From Solirubrobacterales bacterium (GTDB taxonomy: Bacteria; Actinomycetota; Thermoleophilia; Solirubrobacterales; 70-9): a stretch of DNA of 64,000 nt. The DNA lies in NCBI GenBank assembly GCA_017304845.1, contig JAFKLL010000013.1, positions 62,001 through 126,000 of the forward strand, written 5' to 3'. The translations under genes and the position numbers were made by a program. The number at the start of each line of letters is the position of its first letter. The stretch's first letter is position 1. Below the pieces are notes generated by a model that saw only the letters and a program-made list of their open reading frames with translations, searched no databases and had not been told where the DNA came from. This document shows, one piece after another, positions 16,742 through 24,722 of this stretch.

Positions 16742-16764
16742 TGGTCCGGATAGTAACAACTAAA

Positions 16765-16780
16765 CGGACCCCGGAGTCCG
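16765..16780. promoter_or_regulatory. Palindromic TetR-operator candidate
   Basis: CGGACCCCGGAGTCCG is a 16-bp near-perfect palindrome (two mismatched central positions) about 25-40 bp upstream of the MFS start and next to its TACTAT hexamer. A TetR gene lies in the same operon, which makes autoregulation likely. Binding is inferred. Confidence 0.5.
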
Positions 16781-16810
16781 CTACGTGACCCCTCTCACGC
16801 TCCCCAGCCC

Positions 16811-16857
16811 GCGAGATGCAGATTCGCGCCACATATCGCACCCAATCTGCATCTCGC
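16811..16857. repeat. Dispersed palindromic element, copy 1
   Basis: There are 14-bp perfect arms GCGAGATGCAGATT and AATCTGCATCTCGC around a 19-nt loop. A second copy at 43765-43809 matches in 44 of 45 aligned bases, loop included. It lies just past the stop of the minus-strand lactone oxidase gene, so it may serve as its terminator. Loop conservation suggests a mobile or selected sequence rather than a chance hairpin. Confidence 0.8.
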
Positions 16858-16874
16858 GCCCTGTGAGCTTGGCG

Positions 16875-18206
16875 TCAGGGGCCTAGGACCCGGTTCACGT
16901 AGGCGTTGCTGAAGGTCCGGTCCGGATCGAGGCGGTCCCGGACCGCCTCGAAGCGCTCCCACCCCGGGAAGAGCGGCGCCAGGCTTGCGGCGTCCTGGAA
17001 GTGGAGCTTGCCCCAGTGCGGCCGCCCGCCGTAGCTCTTGAAGATCTCCTCGATCTCCCGGAAGTACGGCTCGTACTCCATGGTGTGGTGCTGATGGACC
17101 GCGATGTAGGCGGTCGGCCGGCCGTGGGCTTGGCTGATCAGGGCGTCGTCCCCGGCCGAGACCCGGCACTCGATCGGCATCGCCAGAGGGAAGGACTCGC
17201 CCTCGATCATCGCCAGCACCCGTTCCAGCGCCTCCGGCCCGGCCTCGCGGGGCAGCGCGTACTCCATCTCGTTGAAGCGGATCGTCCGGTAGTTGGCGAA
17301 GAGCCGGTGCGAGACGTCGATCTGCTCGGACTGCGACATGAAGTGGGTCGAGTACCGGGCCAGCTTCGGGATCGCGCCCCTGAACTTGCCGGTGGCCCGC
17401 AGGGCGAGATCGCCGAGGCCGTTCTCGAGCACCACGTCCCCGAGATAGCGATCGACCTTTCCGCGCGGCGCCAGCGGCCGGTCGGTCCGGTTGCGACGCA
17501 GGGTGAGGGCGGTGCGGGTGTAGGGGAAGACGAAGAACTCGAAGTGCTCGTTCTCCGCGATCAGGGTCTCGAACTCGGAGAGCGCCAGGTCGAGGTCCAT
17601 CGGCTCGTCGACCCGGTGGAGGTTGAAGGCGGGAACGGTGCGCAGGGTTACCGAGGTGATCACGCCGAGCGAGCCGATCGCGACCCGCGCCGCCAGCAGC
17701 TCGTCGGAGCCGGCGCCGAACTCCCGGACCTCCCCGTCGGGCCCCATCACCCCGATCCGCTCGATCTGGGCGGAGATGTTCGGGAAGTCCTTGCCGGTGC
17801 CGTGGGTGCCGGTGGAGACCGCACCGGCGATGGTCTGGCGGTCGATGTCGCCGAGGTTCGGCATCGCCAGGCCGAGCCGATCCAGGGCGCGGTTCAGGTC
17901 GGCGAGAACGGTGCCGCCGCCGACCTCGACCAGGCCGCTCGCGCGGTCGGCCGCGATCACGCCGGCGATCGAGGTCACGTCGAGCAGGACGTCGTCGGAG
18001 AGCGCGGCGGGGGTGAAGGAGTGCCCGGAACCGACCGTGCTCACCTGGCGGCCCTCGGAGGCGGCCCGGCCGACCACCTCGCTCAGCTCGCCCACGCCCT
18101 GGACCCGGACGAAGTCCCGCGGCCGGCAGCTCTGATGACCGGCCCAGTTGGACCAGCTCCGGCCCTCTCGCCCGAGCCTTCTCGCGTCGTATCTCTCACC
18201 CACCAT
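16875..18206 (-). CDS. FAD-linked sugar-1,4-lactone oxidase (D-arabinono-/L-gulono-lactone oxidase family)
   Basis: This 443-residue vanillyl-alcohol-oxidase-superfamily flavoprotein has an N-terminal FAD domain (STVGSGHSFTPAALSDDVLLD; NLGDIDRQTIAGAVSTGTHGTG). The C-terminal ALO domain ends in HWGKLHF and the terminal RVLGP. No His in the usual covalent-FAD position is obvious, so the flavin may be non-covalent. The family oxidises aldonolactones or polyols. An 11-bp overlap with the upstream MFS gene suggests co-expression, and perhaps uptake of the substrate or export of the product by that transporter. The dispersed palindrome lies just after its stop. Confidence 0.88.
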   Translation of the reverse strand: MVGERYDARRLGREGRSWSNWAGHQSCRPRDFVRVQGVGELSEVVGRAASEGRQVSTVGSGHSFTPAALSDDVLLDVTSIAGVIAADRASGLVEVGGGTVLADLNRALDRLGLAMPNLGDIDRQTIAGAVSTGTHGTGKDFPNISAQIERIGVMGPDGEVREFGAGSDELLAARVAIGSLGVITSVTLRTVPAFNLHRVDEPMDLDLALSEFETLIAENEHFEFFVFPYTRTALTLRRNRTDRPLAPRGKVDRYLGDVVLENGLGDLALRATGKFRGAIPKLARYSTHFMSQSEQIDVSHRLFANYRTIRFNEMEYALPREAGPEALERVLAMIEGESFPLAMPIECRVSAGDDALISQAHGRPTAYIAVHQHHTMEYEPYFREIEEIFKSYGGRPHWGKLHFQDAASLAPLFPGWERFEAVRDRLDPDRTFSNAYVNRVLGP

Positions 18207-19377
18207 CGGCCACTCCCATCTCCTCGTTCACGTCCGACACCAGCGGCGGCCCGATGCCGAGCGATTTCGCGACCGCCCCCACCGCACCCAGGAGCGCGGC
18301 GACGATCAGGCAGGGCAGAAGGTACCCGGCGGCCCCTGCCAGGGCCCCGCTGCCCATCGTCCCCAGGACCTGGCCGCCGCCCCAGGCGGTGTTGGAGAGC
18401 CCGGAGGCGTAGCCCTGGTTGAGCCCGGCGGCGCTGGCCGTGTCGGTGACCAGGGTGCTGGCCGGGGTGAAGACCATGCCGGCCCCGAAGGCCATCACCA
18501 TCACCACGCCGAAGATCAGCGGCAGTAGGTCGAAGAGGCCGAGCCCGATCACGGCCACCGCCATCGCGCCGACCCCGATCAGGTAGGGCAGGGTGCGGCC
18601 GACCCGGTCGCTGATCCGCCCGATGACCGGACCGATCACCGCCTCCACGATCGACCCGGAGGCGAAGGCGGCGGCGATCACGAAGGGCGAGGCGCCGAGG
18701 TCGTCCATCCGCAGCGGGCCGACCACGACCAGGACGCCGAACGCGACCGAGGGCCCGGCCAGCATGATCACGCCTCGCGGTACGTCAGAACGGCGGACCC
18801 GATGCCAGGCCTCGGCCAGTGGCTGCGACTCGACCTCGGGCGGCCCGGAGATGTTGAGGGCGATGGCGATCAGGATCGCCGCCGCGAGCAGGACGATGCT
18901 GAAGACGATCTCGGTCCCGACCTGGTGGACGAGCGCCCCGAGCGGCGCCCCGAGCAGCTCGCCGACCACGGCCGCGGCCATGACGATGCCGAGCATCTCG
19001 CCCCGCCGGTCGGTCGGGGCGGCGACCACGACCCAGGCGATCGCCCCGGCCCACATCAACGCGCCCGACCCGCCCTGGAAGAAGCGGAGCAGGTCGAGCA
19101 GCAGGATCTCCTTGGCGAAGCCGAACAGCGGGCTGCAGACGCCGATCCCGATCAGGCCGATGACCAGGGTCTTGCGGGCCCCGATCTGGGCGACCAGCCA
19201 GCCGCCGGGGATCGAGAAGACGAGCGACCCCGCGGCGAAGCTCCCGGCCAGCACCCCGAGCCCGCCCTCGGAGAGATGATGGTCCGCCTCGTAGCTCGGC
19301 AGCAGCGGCGTCAGCACTGAGAAGAAGGTCACGTCGAGGAAGACGACCGCGCAGGCAAGAATCAGCAGACGACGCAC
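18196..19377 (-). CDS. MFS transporter
   Basis: This 393-residue 12-segment major facilitator has GGWLVAQIGARKTLVIGLIG between helices 2 and 3, corresponding to motif A, and a matching GRISDRVGRTLPYLIG in the second half. The start is GTG. CAGGAT lies exactly 6 nt upstream with no Shine-Dalgarno, fitting a leaderless start. It precedes and overlaps the lactone-oxidase gene, so the two likely work on related compounds. Substrate unknown. Confidence 0.88.
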   Translation of the reverse strand: MRRLLILACAVVFLDVTFFSVLTPLLPSYEADHHLSEGGLGVLAGSFAAGSLVFSIPGGWLVAQIGARKTLVIGLIGIGVCSPLFGFAKEILLLDLLRFFQGGSGALMWAGAIAWVVVAAPTDRRGEMLGIVMAAAVVGELLGAPLGALVHQVGTEIVFSIVLLAAAILIAIALNISGPPEVESQPLAEAWHRVRRSDVPRGVIMLAGPSVAFGVLVVVGPLRMDDLGASPFVIAAAFASGSIVEAVIGPVIGRISDRVGRTLPYLIGVGAMAVAVIGLGLFDLLPLIFGVVMVMAFGAGMVFTPASTLVTDTASAAGLNQGYASGLSNTAWGGGQVLGTMGSGALAGAAGYLLPCLIVAALLGAVGAVAKSLGIGPPLVSDVNEEMGVADGG

Positions 19378-19503
19378 GAACTCATCCTGTCACGCCAACC
19401 CCCTCCTCCCCAAAGAAATCCTGTTCAGAAACCAACGCCATTCGTATGTTTCGAAGCAGGATTTCGCCGAGGTGCTGAGCTGACGTGGTTTGTGGGGGCG
19501 TGG

Positions 19504-19509
19504 GATAGT
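19504..19509 (+). promoter_or_regulatory. Leaderless -10 hexamer (GATAGT)
   Basis: GATAGT ends 6 nt before the ATG at 19516, and no Shine-Dalgarno is present. This is the same geometry as the TAGGCT-type sites at 28714, 30365 and 58172. Confidence 0.5.
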
Positions 19510-19515
19510 CCCGGT

Positions 19516-19689
19516 ATGAGCGATCACCTGGAGACTGAGGAAGAGATCCGCGAGGAGATGGAAGAGCTCGGGGTCGACAACCACTCGACCGGCCGCCCGG
19601 ACGTCCTGATGTCCGGGCCGATGATCCAGGTCACGGTCATCGTCCTGGTCGTCCTCCTCGTCGCGGGCGCCCTGCTCCTCGTCTTCTGA
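19516..19689 (+). CDS. Small tail-anchored-type membrane protein, unknown function
   Basis: This 57-residue protein has an acidic, helical N-terminal half (LETEEEIREEMEELG) and a single C-terminal membrane segment of about 22 residues (IQVTVIVLVVLLVAGALLLV) with only one residue after it. The ATG at 19516 is preferred to an upstream in-frame start because a -10-like hexamer sits 6 nt before it. The gene lies directly before the 3-methyladenine glycosylase gene on the same strand and may be co-transcribed. I do not recognise the family. Confidence 0.65.
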   Translation: MSDHLETEEEIREEMEELGVDNHSTGRPDVLMSGPMIQVTVIVLVVLLVAGALLLVF

Positions 19690-19724
19690 GACAGGGCGCA
19701 GACACGGCGGCGTTTCCCGACTTC

Positions 19725-20273
19725 TTGGCCGATCCGGTCGAGGCGGTCGCCGAAAAGCTGCTCGGCTGCCTGCTCGAGCGCCGGATCGGCGAGGAGCGCG
19801 TCCTGGTCCGGATCGTCGAGACCGAGGCCTACGACCAGTGGGACGAGGCGAGCCACACGTTCCGCGGCGTCACACCCCGGAACGAGGTGATGTTCGGCCC
19901 GGCCGGGTTCCTCTACGTCTACTTCACCTACGGCATGCACTACTGCTGCAACGTCGTCACCGGGACGGCGGGGACGGGCTCGGCGGTCCTGCTCCGGGGG
20001 GCCGAGCCGATCGAGGGCATCGAGGCGATCGAACGGAACCGAGGGGTCAGAGGCGCCGGCGCGACCAACGGCCCGGCCAAGCTCTGTCAGGCCCTGGCGA
20101 TCGATCGCGAGCTCAACGGCCACGACCTCCACGAGAGTCCGCTGAAGCTGAGGAGCGGCGGCCTGCGTCCGGAGGAGTCGGTGATCCGCAGCACCCGCAT
20201 CGGCATCACCAAGGCGACCGATCTGGTCCGCCGCTTCCACGTCGAGGGCAACCCCTTCGTCTCTCGGAAGTAG
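19725..20273 (+). CDS. DNA-3-methyladenine glycosylase (AAG/MPG family)
   Basis: This 182-residue base-excision-repair enzyme has the family motifs VRIVETEAYDQWDEASHTFRG, GFLYVYFTYGMHYCCNVVTG and VLLRGAEPIEG, and later GPAKLCQALAI. The catalytic Glu lies in VETEAY. It removes alkylated purines. The first standard start is TTG at 19725. However, the translation just upstream in the same frame reads FPDF, matching the usual LPRDFF beginning of the family, with no ATG, GTG or TTG before it. The true start may be a non-standard codon such as CTG at 19686. Confidence 0.9.
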   Translation: MADPVEAVAEKLLGCLLERRIGEERVLVRIVETEAYDQWDEASHTFRGVTPRNEVMFGPAGFLYVYFTYGMHYCCNVVTGTAGTGSAVLLRGAEPIEGIEAIERNRGVRGAGATNGPAKLCQALAIDRELNGHDLHESPLKLRSGGLRPEESVIRSTRIGITKATDLVRRFHVEGNPFVSRK

Positions 20274-20320
20274 GAGCCCAGGCCAGTCCTGTCAGAATCG
20301 AGACCGCCTCACCGAGGCCA

Positions 20321-20409
20321 GGAGGGGTGGCAGAGCGGTTGAATGCACTGGTCTTGAAAACCAGCAGGCGTCTTACGGCGTCTCGAGGGTTCGAATCCCT
20401 CCCCCTCCG
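20321..20409 (+). tRNA. tRNA-Ser (anticodon UGA)
   Basis: This is an 89-nt class II tRNA. The acceptor GGAGGGG (20321-20327) pairs with CCCCTCC (20402-20408), followed by discriminator G. The anticodon arm ACTGG-TCTTGAAAA-CCAG carries TGA, which reads UCA serine codons. A long variable arm with a GCGTCTTACGGCGT stem lies between it and the T arm, GAGGG-TTCGAAT-CCCTC. CCA is not encoded. No integrase or attachment repeat is seen beside it. Confidence 0.95.
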
Positions 20410-20463
20410 CTGACCACCCGTCGCCGACCGCGACGGTTTCCCTGTTGATGACTCGTGGAGTTC

Positions 20464-21120
20464 TCAGGTCAGGCCCGCGTCGCGGGCGATCAAAGCTATC
20501 TGGACACGGTTCTCGGCATCCAGCTTGTCGAGGAGGCGGGAGACATAGGCTTTGACGGTGGCGAGGCTCATGTGGAGGCGATCCGCGATCTGCTGGTTGC
20601 TGTAGCCCTGGCCGAGAGCCGTCGCCACCTCGCGTTCTCGATCGGTGAGCGACTCGATCGCTTCACGGGCGCTCGCCCGCTCGCCGCCGGGGCCGTCGGA
20701 GAGGCGATCCAGCACCTGCCGGGTCACTGTCGGTGAGAGCATTGCCTCGCCCGCGGCGACCAGGCCGATCGCCCGGATGATCTCGTCCGGTGGGGTGTCC
20801 TTGAGCAGGAAGCCATCGGCGCCATGACGCAGAGCGGTGAAGACCATTTCGTCCGTGTCGAAGGTGGTCAGGACGATGACCGCGGGTGGCTTGGCCCGCT
20901 TCCTGAGTCGCTGCGTCGCGGTCAAGCCGTCGACCTCCGGCATGCGGATGTCCATCAGCACCACGTCGGGCCGGAAGCCGTCAACCGCGGCCGGCACCTC
21001 CTTCCCATCAGCCGCCTCGCCGACGATCCGGATCGAATCCGCGCCACCGAGCAGCATCGCCAGGCCCGACCGGACCAGCGGATCGTCGTCGACGATCAGG
21101 ACTCGAATCTGGTCGCTCAA
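20464..21120 (-). CDS. NarL/LuxR-family response regulator
   Basis: This 218-residue regulator has a receiver domain (1-125) with the acidic pocket VDDD at 10-13, phosphoacceptor Asp57 in VLMDIRMPEVDG, and Lys in FLLKDTPPDE. A LuxR helix-turn-helix at about 152-212 has LTDREREVATALGQGYSNQQ and IADRLHMSLATVKAYVSRL. It overlaps the histidine kinase gene by 4 bp, so it is the partner of that kinase. The divergent ABC transporter is its likely target through the paired CGAC-N4-GTCG sites at 22369-22402. Confidence 0.94.
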   Translation of the reverse strand: MSDQIRVLIVDDDPLVRSGLAMLLGGADSIRIVGEAADGKEVPAAVDGFRPDVVLMDIRMPEVDGLTATQRLRKRAKPPAVIVLTTFDTDEMVFTALRHGADGFLLKDTPPDEIIRAIGLVAAGEAMLSPTVTRQVLDRLSDGPGGERASAREAIESLTDREREVATALGQGYSNQQIADRLHMSLATVKAYVSRLLDKLDAENRVQIALIARDAGLT

Positions 21121-22352
21121 GGCGAGGTCCCCGGCACGAGCTCCTCGGTCACGACCCGCTCCGACGACGGCTGCCAGGGCAGCCAGGCCTCCAGCTTGAA
21201 CTCGCGGTTCGACTGGATGCCGTAGGTGAGACGCCCGCCCGCCAGGTCCACCCGTTCGGCCAGCCCGATCAGGCCGGTCCCGGTGCCTGGGATGGGCCGG
21301 ACCGTGGTCGGCCCGACCGGCTCGCGGTTAGCCACGACCACAGTGAGTCCCGAGCCGGCGCTCCCGGAGACGTGGACTCGGGCGGCACCGCCCGGAGCGT
21401 GCTTGCGGGCGTTGGTCAGGCCCTCCTGCACGACCCGGTACGCGGTGCGGCCGATCGCTGCCGGCAGATCGTCCAGAGACTCGGCCCGAGACTCCAGCTC
21501 GACCGTCATGCCCGAATCGCGCGACTCATCGACCAGGGCGGCGAGATCACGCAACGTGGGCTGGGGCGGCTCCTTGGCCGCCCCCTCGCCATCCGAGTTC
21601 TCACGCAGCACGGCGATCACGTCGCGCAGCTCCTCCAGGGCCTGGTGCGCGTTCTCGCGAACCACGCTGGCGGCACGGGCCACCTCCTCCGGCGATGCGT
21701 CCGGCCGGTACTCAAGCGCACCGGCGTTCAAGGCCACCAGGGAGATCCGGTGCGCGAGCACGTCATGCATCTCCCGGGCGATGCGGGTCCGCTCGTTGGC
21801 GCGGGCCTGGGCCAGGCGGGCATCGCGATCCGCTTCGGCGTCCCGCGCCCGCTGCCGCAGCGACTCGACCAGCTCGCGCCGGGCCCGCACGTACATGCCC
21901 CAGCCGACCACCGCCGAGAACATGACGGCGACCAGGATCATCATCACCCAGAGCGAGTCGCTGCTCGGGTAGAGGAAGTAAAAGGCGATGCCGGAGGCCA
22001 TCGCCATGGCACCCACCGCGACCGCCTGCCGCCAAGGGCGGTGGATCGCGAGGCTGAAGACGGCGACGAGGACCGCCCCGCCGGCGGCGGGGCTCACCGC
22101 CGAAGCCAGCGCCGCGAACACTCCGACCCCGAGCGGCCACCGCCGGCGGAACCAGAGCCCCGCACAGGCGGCGAGACCCAGCACGAACAGGCCCACCTCC
22201 AAGAACACCGACCCGAACGGCACCTCGCCGAAGTAGGCGCTCAAGCCGATCGCTCCGGCGAAAGCCAGGGAGAGGAGATCGACGATCCAGTCTCGTCGGC
22301 TGCGAGTCCATTTCTGCGCCGGGGCTTCCACCTTCCCCAGGCTACGTGACAC
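21117..22352 (-). CDS. Sensor histidine kinase (HisKA_3, NarX/DesK-like)
   Basis: This 411-residue kinase has about six N-terminal membrane segments (residues 20-160) and then a coiled linker. The dimerisation/phosphoacceptor helix has His196 in IAREMHDVLAHRISL. The ATPase domain ends with GTGTGLIGLAERVDLAGGRLTYG, and AYRVVQEGLTNARKHA is its N-box. No large extracellular domain exists, so it probably senses a membrane-associated cue such as envelope stress or a membrane-active compound, as in DesK- or LiaS-type systems. The start is GTG. It is divergent from the ABC transporter at 22493. Confidence 0.93.
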   Translation of the reverse strand: MSRSLGKVEAPAQKWTRSRRDWIVDLLSLAFAGAIGLSAYFGEVPFGSVFLEVGLFVLGLAACAGLWFRRRWPLGVGVFAALASAVSPAAGGAVLVAVFSLAIHRPWRQAVAVGAMAMASGIAFYFLYPSSDSLWVMMILVAVMFSAVVGWGMYVRARRELVESLRQRARDAEADRDARLAQARANERTRIAREMHDVLAHRISLVALNAGALEYRPDASPEEVARAASVVRENAHQALEELRDVIAVLRENSDGEGAAKEPPQPTLRDLAALVDESRDSGMTVELESRAESLDDLPAAIGRTAYRVVQEGLTNARKHAPGGAARVHVSGSAGSGLTVVVANREPVGPTTVRPIPGTGTGLIGLAERVDLAGGRLTYGIQSNREFKLEAWLPWQPSSERVVTEELVPGTSP

Positions 22353-22367
22353 GGCAGGAGGCTCCCA

Positions 22368-22403
22368 CCGACTTTGGTCGATGCGTGTCTCGACCTTAGT
22401 CGG
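22368..22403. promoter_or_regulatory. Paired dyad operator between the two-component system and the ABC transporter
   Basis: Two 12-bp dyads, CGACTTTGGTCG (22369-22380) and CGACCTTAGTCG (22391-22402), have centres 22 bp apart, about two helical turns. Together they also form a 36-bp inverted repeat with 11 of 13 matches per arm. The site lies in the divergent region between the kinase and the ABC genes. Tandem dyads are typical of NarL-type regulators bound as two dimers. Function is inferred. Confidence 0.6.
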
Positions 22404-22492
22404 GGGAGAAATGGCTGTTCAGCCGTGGTGAGCGCGCCGAACGCCGACGAGCATGGCGCCATGACCGAAAGTGAACGACCTAGACGAGATCG

Positions 22493-23473
22493 GTGGGTGA
22501 CGAGGTGACCGCGCTGGCGAGCTTCGAGAATCTGACCAAGAGATACGGCACCGGCATCGCCGTCGACGACCTCAGCTTCGCCGTGCCCGAGGGCGAAGTC
22601 TGCGGCCTGCTCGGGCCGAACGGAGCCGGCAAGACGACCGCCATCAGGGCGCTTCTGGGCCTGGCCCGGCCGACCAGCGGGTCGACGACCCTGCTCGGCA
22701 TGAACCCCGGCGAAAGAGGCTTCACCGCCGCCGTGCGGAACGTCGGGACCCTGATCGAGGGGCCGGCTCTCTACGGCCGCGCCACCGCCCGACAGAACAT
22801 GCGGATCGAGGCCGACGCGATCGGCCTCACCGATCCCGAAGCCGAGATCCGCGAGCTGCTCGAGCTGGTCGGCCTGACCGAACGAGCCGACACCAGATGT
22901 GGCTCCTTCTCGCTCGGCATGAAGCAGAGGCTGGGGCTCGGCATCGCGCTCATGGGCCGGCCCCGGCTGGTCGTGCTCGACGAGCCGACCAACGGCCTCG
23001 ACCCGGCCGGCATCGTCGAGATCCGCGAGCTGATCAAGCGCCTGCCCGAGCGGGGCACCTCCGTCCTGGTCTCCTCCCATCTGCTGGCCGAGATCCAGCT
23101 GATGTGCGACCGCGCCGTCATCCTCCAGCGCGGGAAACTGATCGCCGAGGGCACCATCGCCCAGCTGCTCGACGGCGACGGCACCGGCTACGTGGTCAGG
23201 GTCGACCCGAAGCTGACCGAGCAGGCGATGGGTACCTTGGGACGGGTCGGCCTGAGCGCCGACCGCGACGCGGACGACTCGATCGTCGTCGACGGGGTCA
23301 TCGAGAACGGCAAGGAGATAAGCCAGCCTCTGGCCCAGGCCGGGATCTACGTCCACGAACTCCAGCGGCAGAGCGTCGATCTGGAGCAGGTGTTCCTGCG
23401 CCTGACCGACGAGAGCCACGACGAATCGCCGGTCGAGAAACCGGCCCTGGCGGGGGTGTCCGATGCGGTCTGA
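22493..23473 (+). CDS. ABC transporter ATP-binding protein (drug/antimicrobial-exporter type)
   Basis: This 326-residue ATPase has Walker A GPNGAGKTTAI, signature FSLGMKQRLGLG, Walker B RLVVLDEPTNGLDP, and the H-loop VSSHLLAEI. A C-terminal extension of about 100 residues resembles BcrA/DrrA-like transporters. The GTG at 22493 has TAGACG 6 nt upstream and no clear Shine-Dalgarno. A GTG 12 bases later is an alternative. It overlaps the permease gene by 11 bp. Divergence from a LiaRS/DesKR-like two-component system is a common arrangement for peptide- or drug-resistance transporters. Confidence 0.92.
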   Translation: MGDEVTALASFENLTKRYGTGIAVDDLSFAVPEGEVCGLLGPNGAGKTTAIRALLGLARPTSGSTTLLGMNPGERGFTAAVRNVGTLIEGPALYGRATARQNMRIEADAIGLTDPEAEIRELLELVGLTERADTRCGSFSLGMKQRLGLGIALMGRPRLVVLDEPTNGLDPAGIVEIRELIKRLPERGTSVLVSSHLLAEIQLMCDRAVILQRGKLIAEGTIAQLLDGDGTGYVVRVDPKLTEQAMGTLGRVGLSADRDADDSIVVDGVIENGKEISQPLAQAGIYVHELQRQSVDLEQVFLRLTDESHDESPVEKPALAGVSDAV

Positions 23474-24176
23474 GATGAGAAAGCTGATCTACCTCCCGAC
23501 GCCTCGCTGGACCCTCGCCTTCGTCGGTGCCGCGGTGACCATCGCCGCGATCGTGGTCGCGATCACCGGCCCCGGCGAGGACAATCTCGCCCCGACCTTC
23601 GGCCTCACCGTCCCAACCTGGATCGCCTCGGTGGTGATCGGCGTCTGGGTGGCCGGAATGGAGTACGGCCAGAAGACAATGAGCCGCACCCTGAACCGCA
23701 ACCCCGACCGGATCCGCCTCTTCGCCGACAAGATCGCGGTCGGGCTGATCGCGGTCACGGTGATGACCGCCGTCGCGACGATCGTCGGCACGCTGCTGTT
23801 CGGCCTCGCCTCGACCGGCCATGACCTGACCGTGCCGGCCTCCGAGGTGCTCCGGGTCGGGTTCGCAGGGTTGGCGATCAACCTGGCCGTGGTAATCATC
23901 TCGATGTCGCTCGCCCTGCTCACCAGGAGCATGGCCGGAGGGATCGCGGTCGCTTTCGGCTTCTTCTTCGTGATCGACTCACTGCTGACCGAGATCCCGA
24001 AGGTCGGGAAGTACATGTTCTCGCCGGTCGCCAACGTGGTCTCGAGCCGCATCTCCGGCCCCGGATACGAGTCCGGAGGGGAGATCGCGCTGGGCCTGGC
24101 GGTGATGCTGACGGTGGCCTGGGTGGCGGCATTCGCCCTGGCGGCCGGTGCCAGGTTCGTCCGCTCAGACGCCTAG
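23463..24176 (+). CDS. ABC transporter permease (ABC-2-like)
   Basis: This 237-residue membrane protein has about six hydrophobic segments and short loops. Cues are [12 protein letters not shown] at the N-terminus, the first segment [18 protein letters not shown], and conserved [17 protein letters not shown] after segment 2, as in bacitracin/lantibiotic-type permeases. It overlaps the ATPase gene by 11 bp, and together they would form an exporter or flippase. A strong hairpin follows the stop codon. Confidence 0.88.
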   Translation: MRSEMRKLIYLPTPRWTLAFVGAAVTIAAIVVAITGPGEDNLAPTFGLTVPTWIASVVIGVWVAGMEYGQKTMSRTLNRNPDRIRLFADKIAVGLIAVTVMTAVATIVGTLLFGLASTGHDLTVPASEVLRVGFAGLAINLAVVIISMSLALLTRSMAGGIAVAFGFFFVIDSLLTEIPKVGKYMFSPVANVVSSRISGPGYESGGEIALGLAVMLTVAWVAAFALAAGARFVRSDA

Positions 24177-24177
24177 C

Positions 24178-24220
24178 CGGAGGTCCCGTCGGCCGGCGCT
24201 CCCAGCCGGCGGGACCTCCG
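24178..24220 (+). terminator. Hairpin terminator after the ABC permease gene
   Basis: The arm CGGAGGTCCCG (24178-24188) pairs perfectly with CGGGACCTCCG (24210-24220). An inner CCGGC/GCCGG stem closes a 7-nt loop, with a 4-nt bulge on the left side. It begins 2 bp after the TAG. Confidence 0.8.
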
Positions 24221-24252
24221 ACACCGCTCCCTGTGATGGGAGAATCCGCCGG

Positions 24253-24582
24253 GTGACCGGGCGTTCCATTCTTCTTTTCGTGGCTGCGGCGATTGCCGAG
24301 ATCGGTGGGGCCTACCTGATCTGGATCGGGTTGCGGGATGGGAAGGGGGCTCTCGTCGTCGCTCTGGGCGTGGTCGCACTGGGTCTCTACGGCGCGATCG
24401 CGACGCTTCAGCCAGATGCGACCTTCGGTCGGATCCTGGCCGCCTACGGGGGCGTCTTCATCATCGGGTCGATGCTCTGGGGGATGGTCTTCGACGGGTA
24501 TCGGCCCGACCGATTCGATGTGATCGGAGCCTCGATCTGCCTGGTCGGCGTGGCCACGATCATGTACGCCCCGAGGGGTTGA
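24253..24582 (+). CDS. UPF0060 (YnfA-like) membrane protein
   Basis: This 109-residue four-segment membrane protein matches UPF0060 from end to end: [33 protein letters not shown]-type core ([17 protein letters not shown]), [13 protein letters not shown] and [23 protein letters not shown]. The family is related to small multidrug-resistance transporters, and no firm physiological role is known. The GTG at 24253 gives the canonical N-terminus. AGAATC lies 6 nt upstream, so this may be another leaderless gene. A short hairpin follows the stop. Confidence 0.9.
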   Translation: MTGRSILLFVAAAIAEIGGAYLIWIGLRDGKGALVVALGVVALGLYGAIATLQPDATFGRILAAYGGVFIIGSMLWGMVFDGYRPDRFDVIGASICLVGVATIMYAPRG

Positions 24583-24587
24583 GTCGG

Positions 24588-24604
24588 CCGGCCTGCAAGG
24601 CCGG
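24588..24604 (+). terminator. Hairpin after the UPF0060 gene
   Basis: CCGGCCT-GCA-AGGCCGG is a perfect 7-bp stem with a 3-nt loop, 5 bp after the TGA. It also isolates the next gene's promoter, whose TTGACA begins at 24614. Confidence 0.65.
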
Positions 24605-24613
24605 ACCCAGGCC

Positions 24614-24643
24614 TTGACAAGCCCTCGCCGATGCTCCTTACTT
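24614..24643 (+). promoter_or_regulatory. Promoter of the PAS-EAL gene
   Basis: A perfect -35 TTGACA (24614-24619) is followed after 18 bp by TTACTT (24638-24643). Transcription would start near 24649-24652, giving an untranslated leader of about 80 nt, unusually long for this window. Confidence 0.55.
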
Positions 24644-24648
24644 GACGC

Positions 24649-24722
24649 GGCTCCGGTGTCTCGACGACTCAGCCACGCCCGGGGCATGGAGCGTGGCAGA
24701 GCGAAAAACCAGCCGGAGAGCC
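24649..24722 (+). promoter_or_regulatory. Structured 5' leader of the cyclic-di-GMP phosphodiesterase gene (riboswitch candidate)
   Basis: GGCT-CCGG (24649-24656) can pair with CCGG-AG-AGCC (24713-24722), leaving a 2-nt bulge. Inside, GCCACGC (24672-24678) pairs perfectly with GCGTGGC (24691-24697). A purine-rich GAGCGAAAAACCA follows. The outer stem would cover the region just before the GTG at 24730, so it could control translation. It does not match the cyclic-di-GMP-I consensus well enough for me to name it. Confidence 0.45.

Noticed and set aside
20321-20409. tRNA-Ser as an integration site
   Set aside because: No integrase, no direct repeat of the tRNA 3' end and no shift in base composition nearby.
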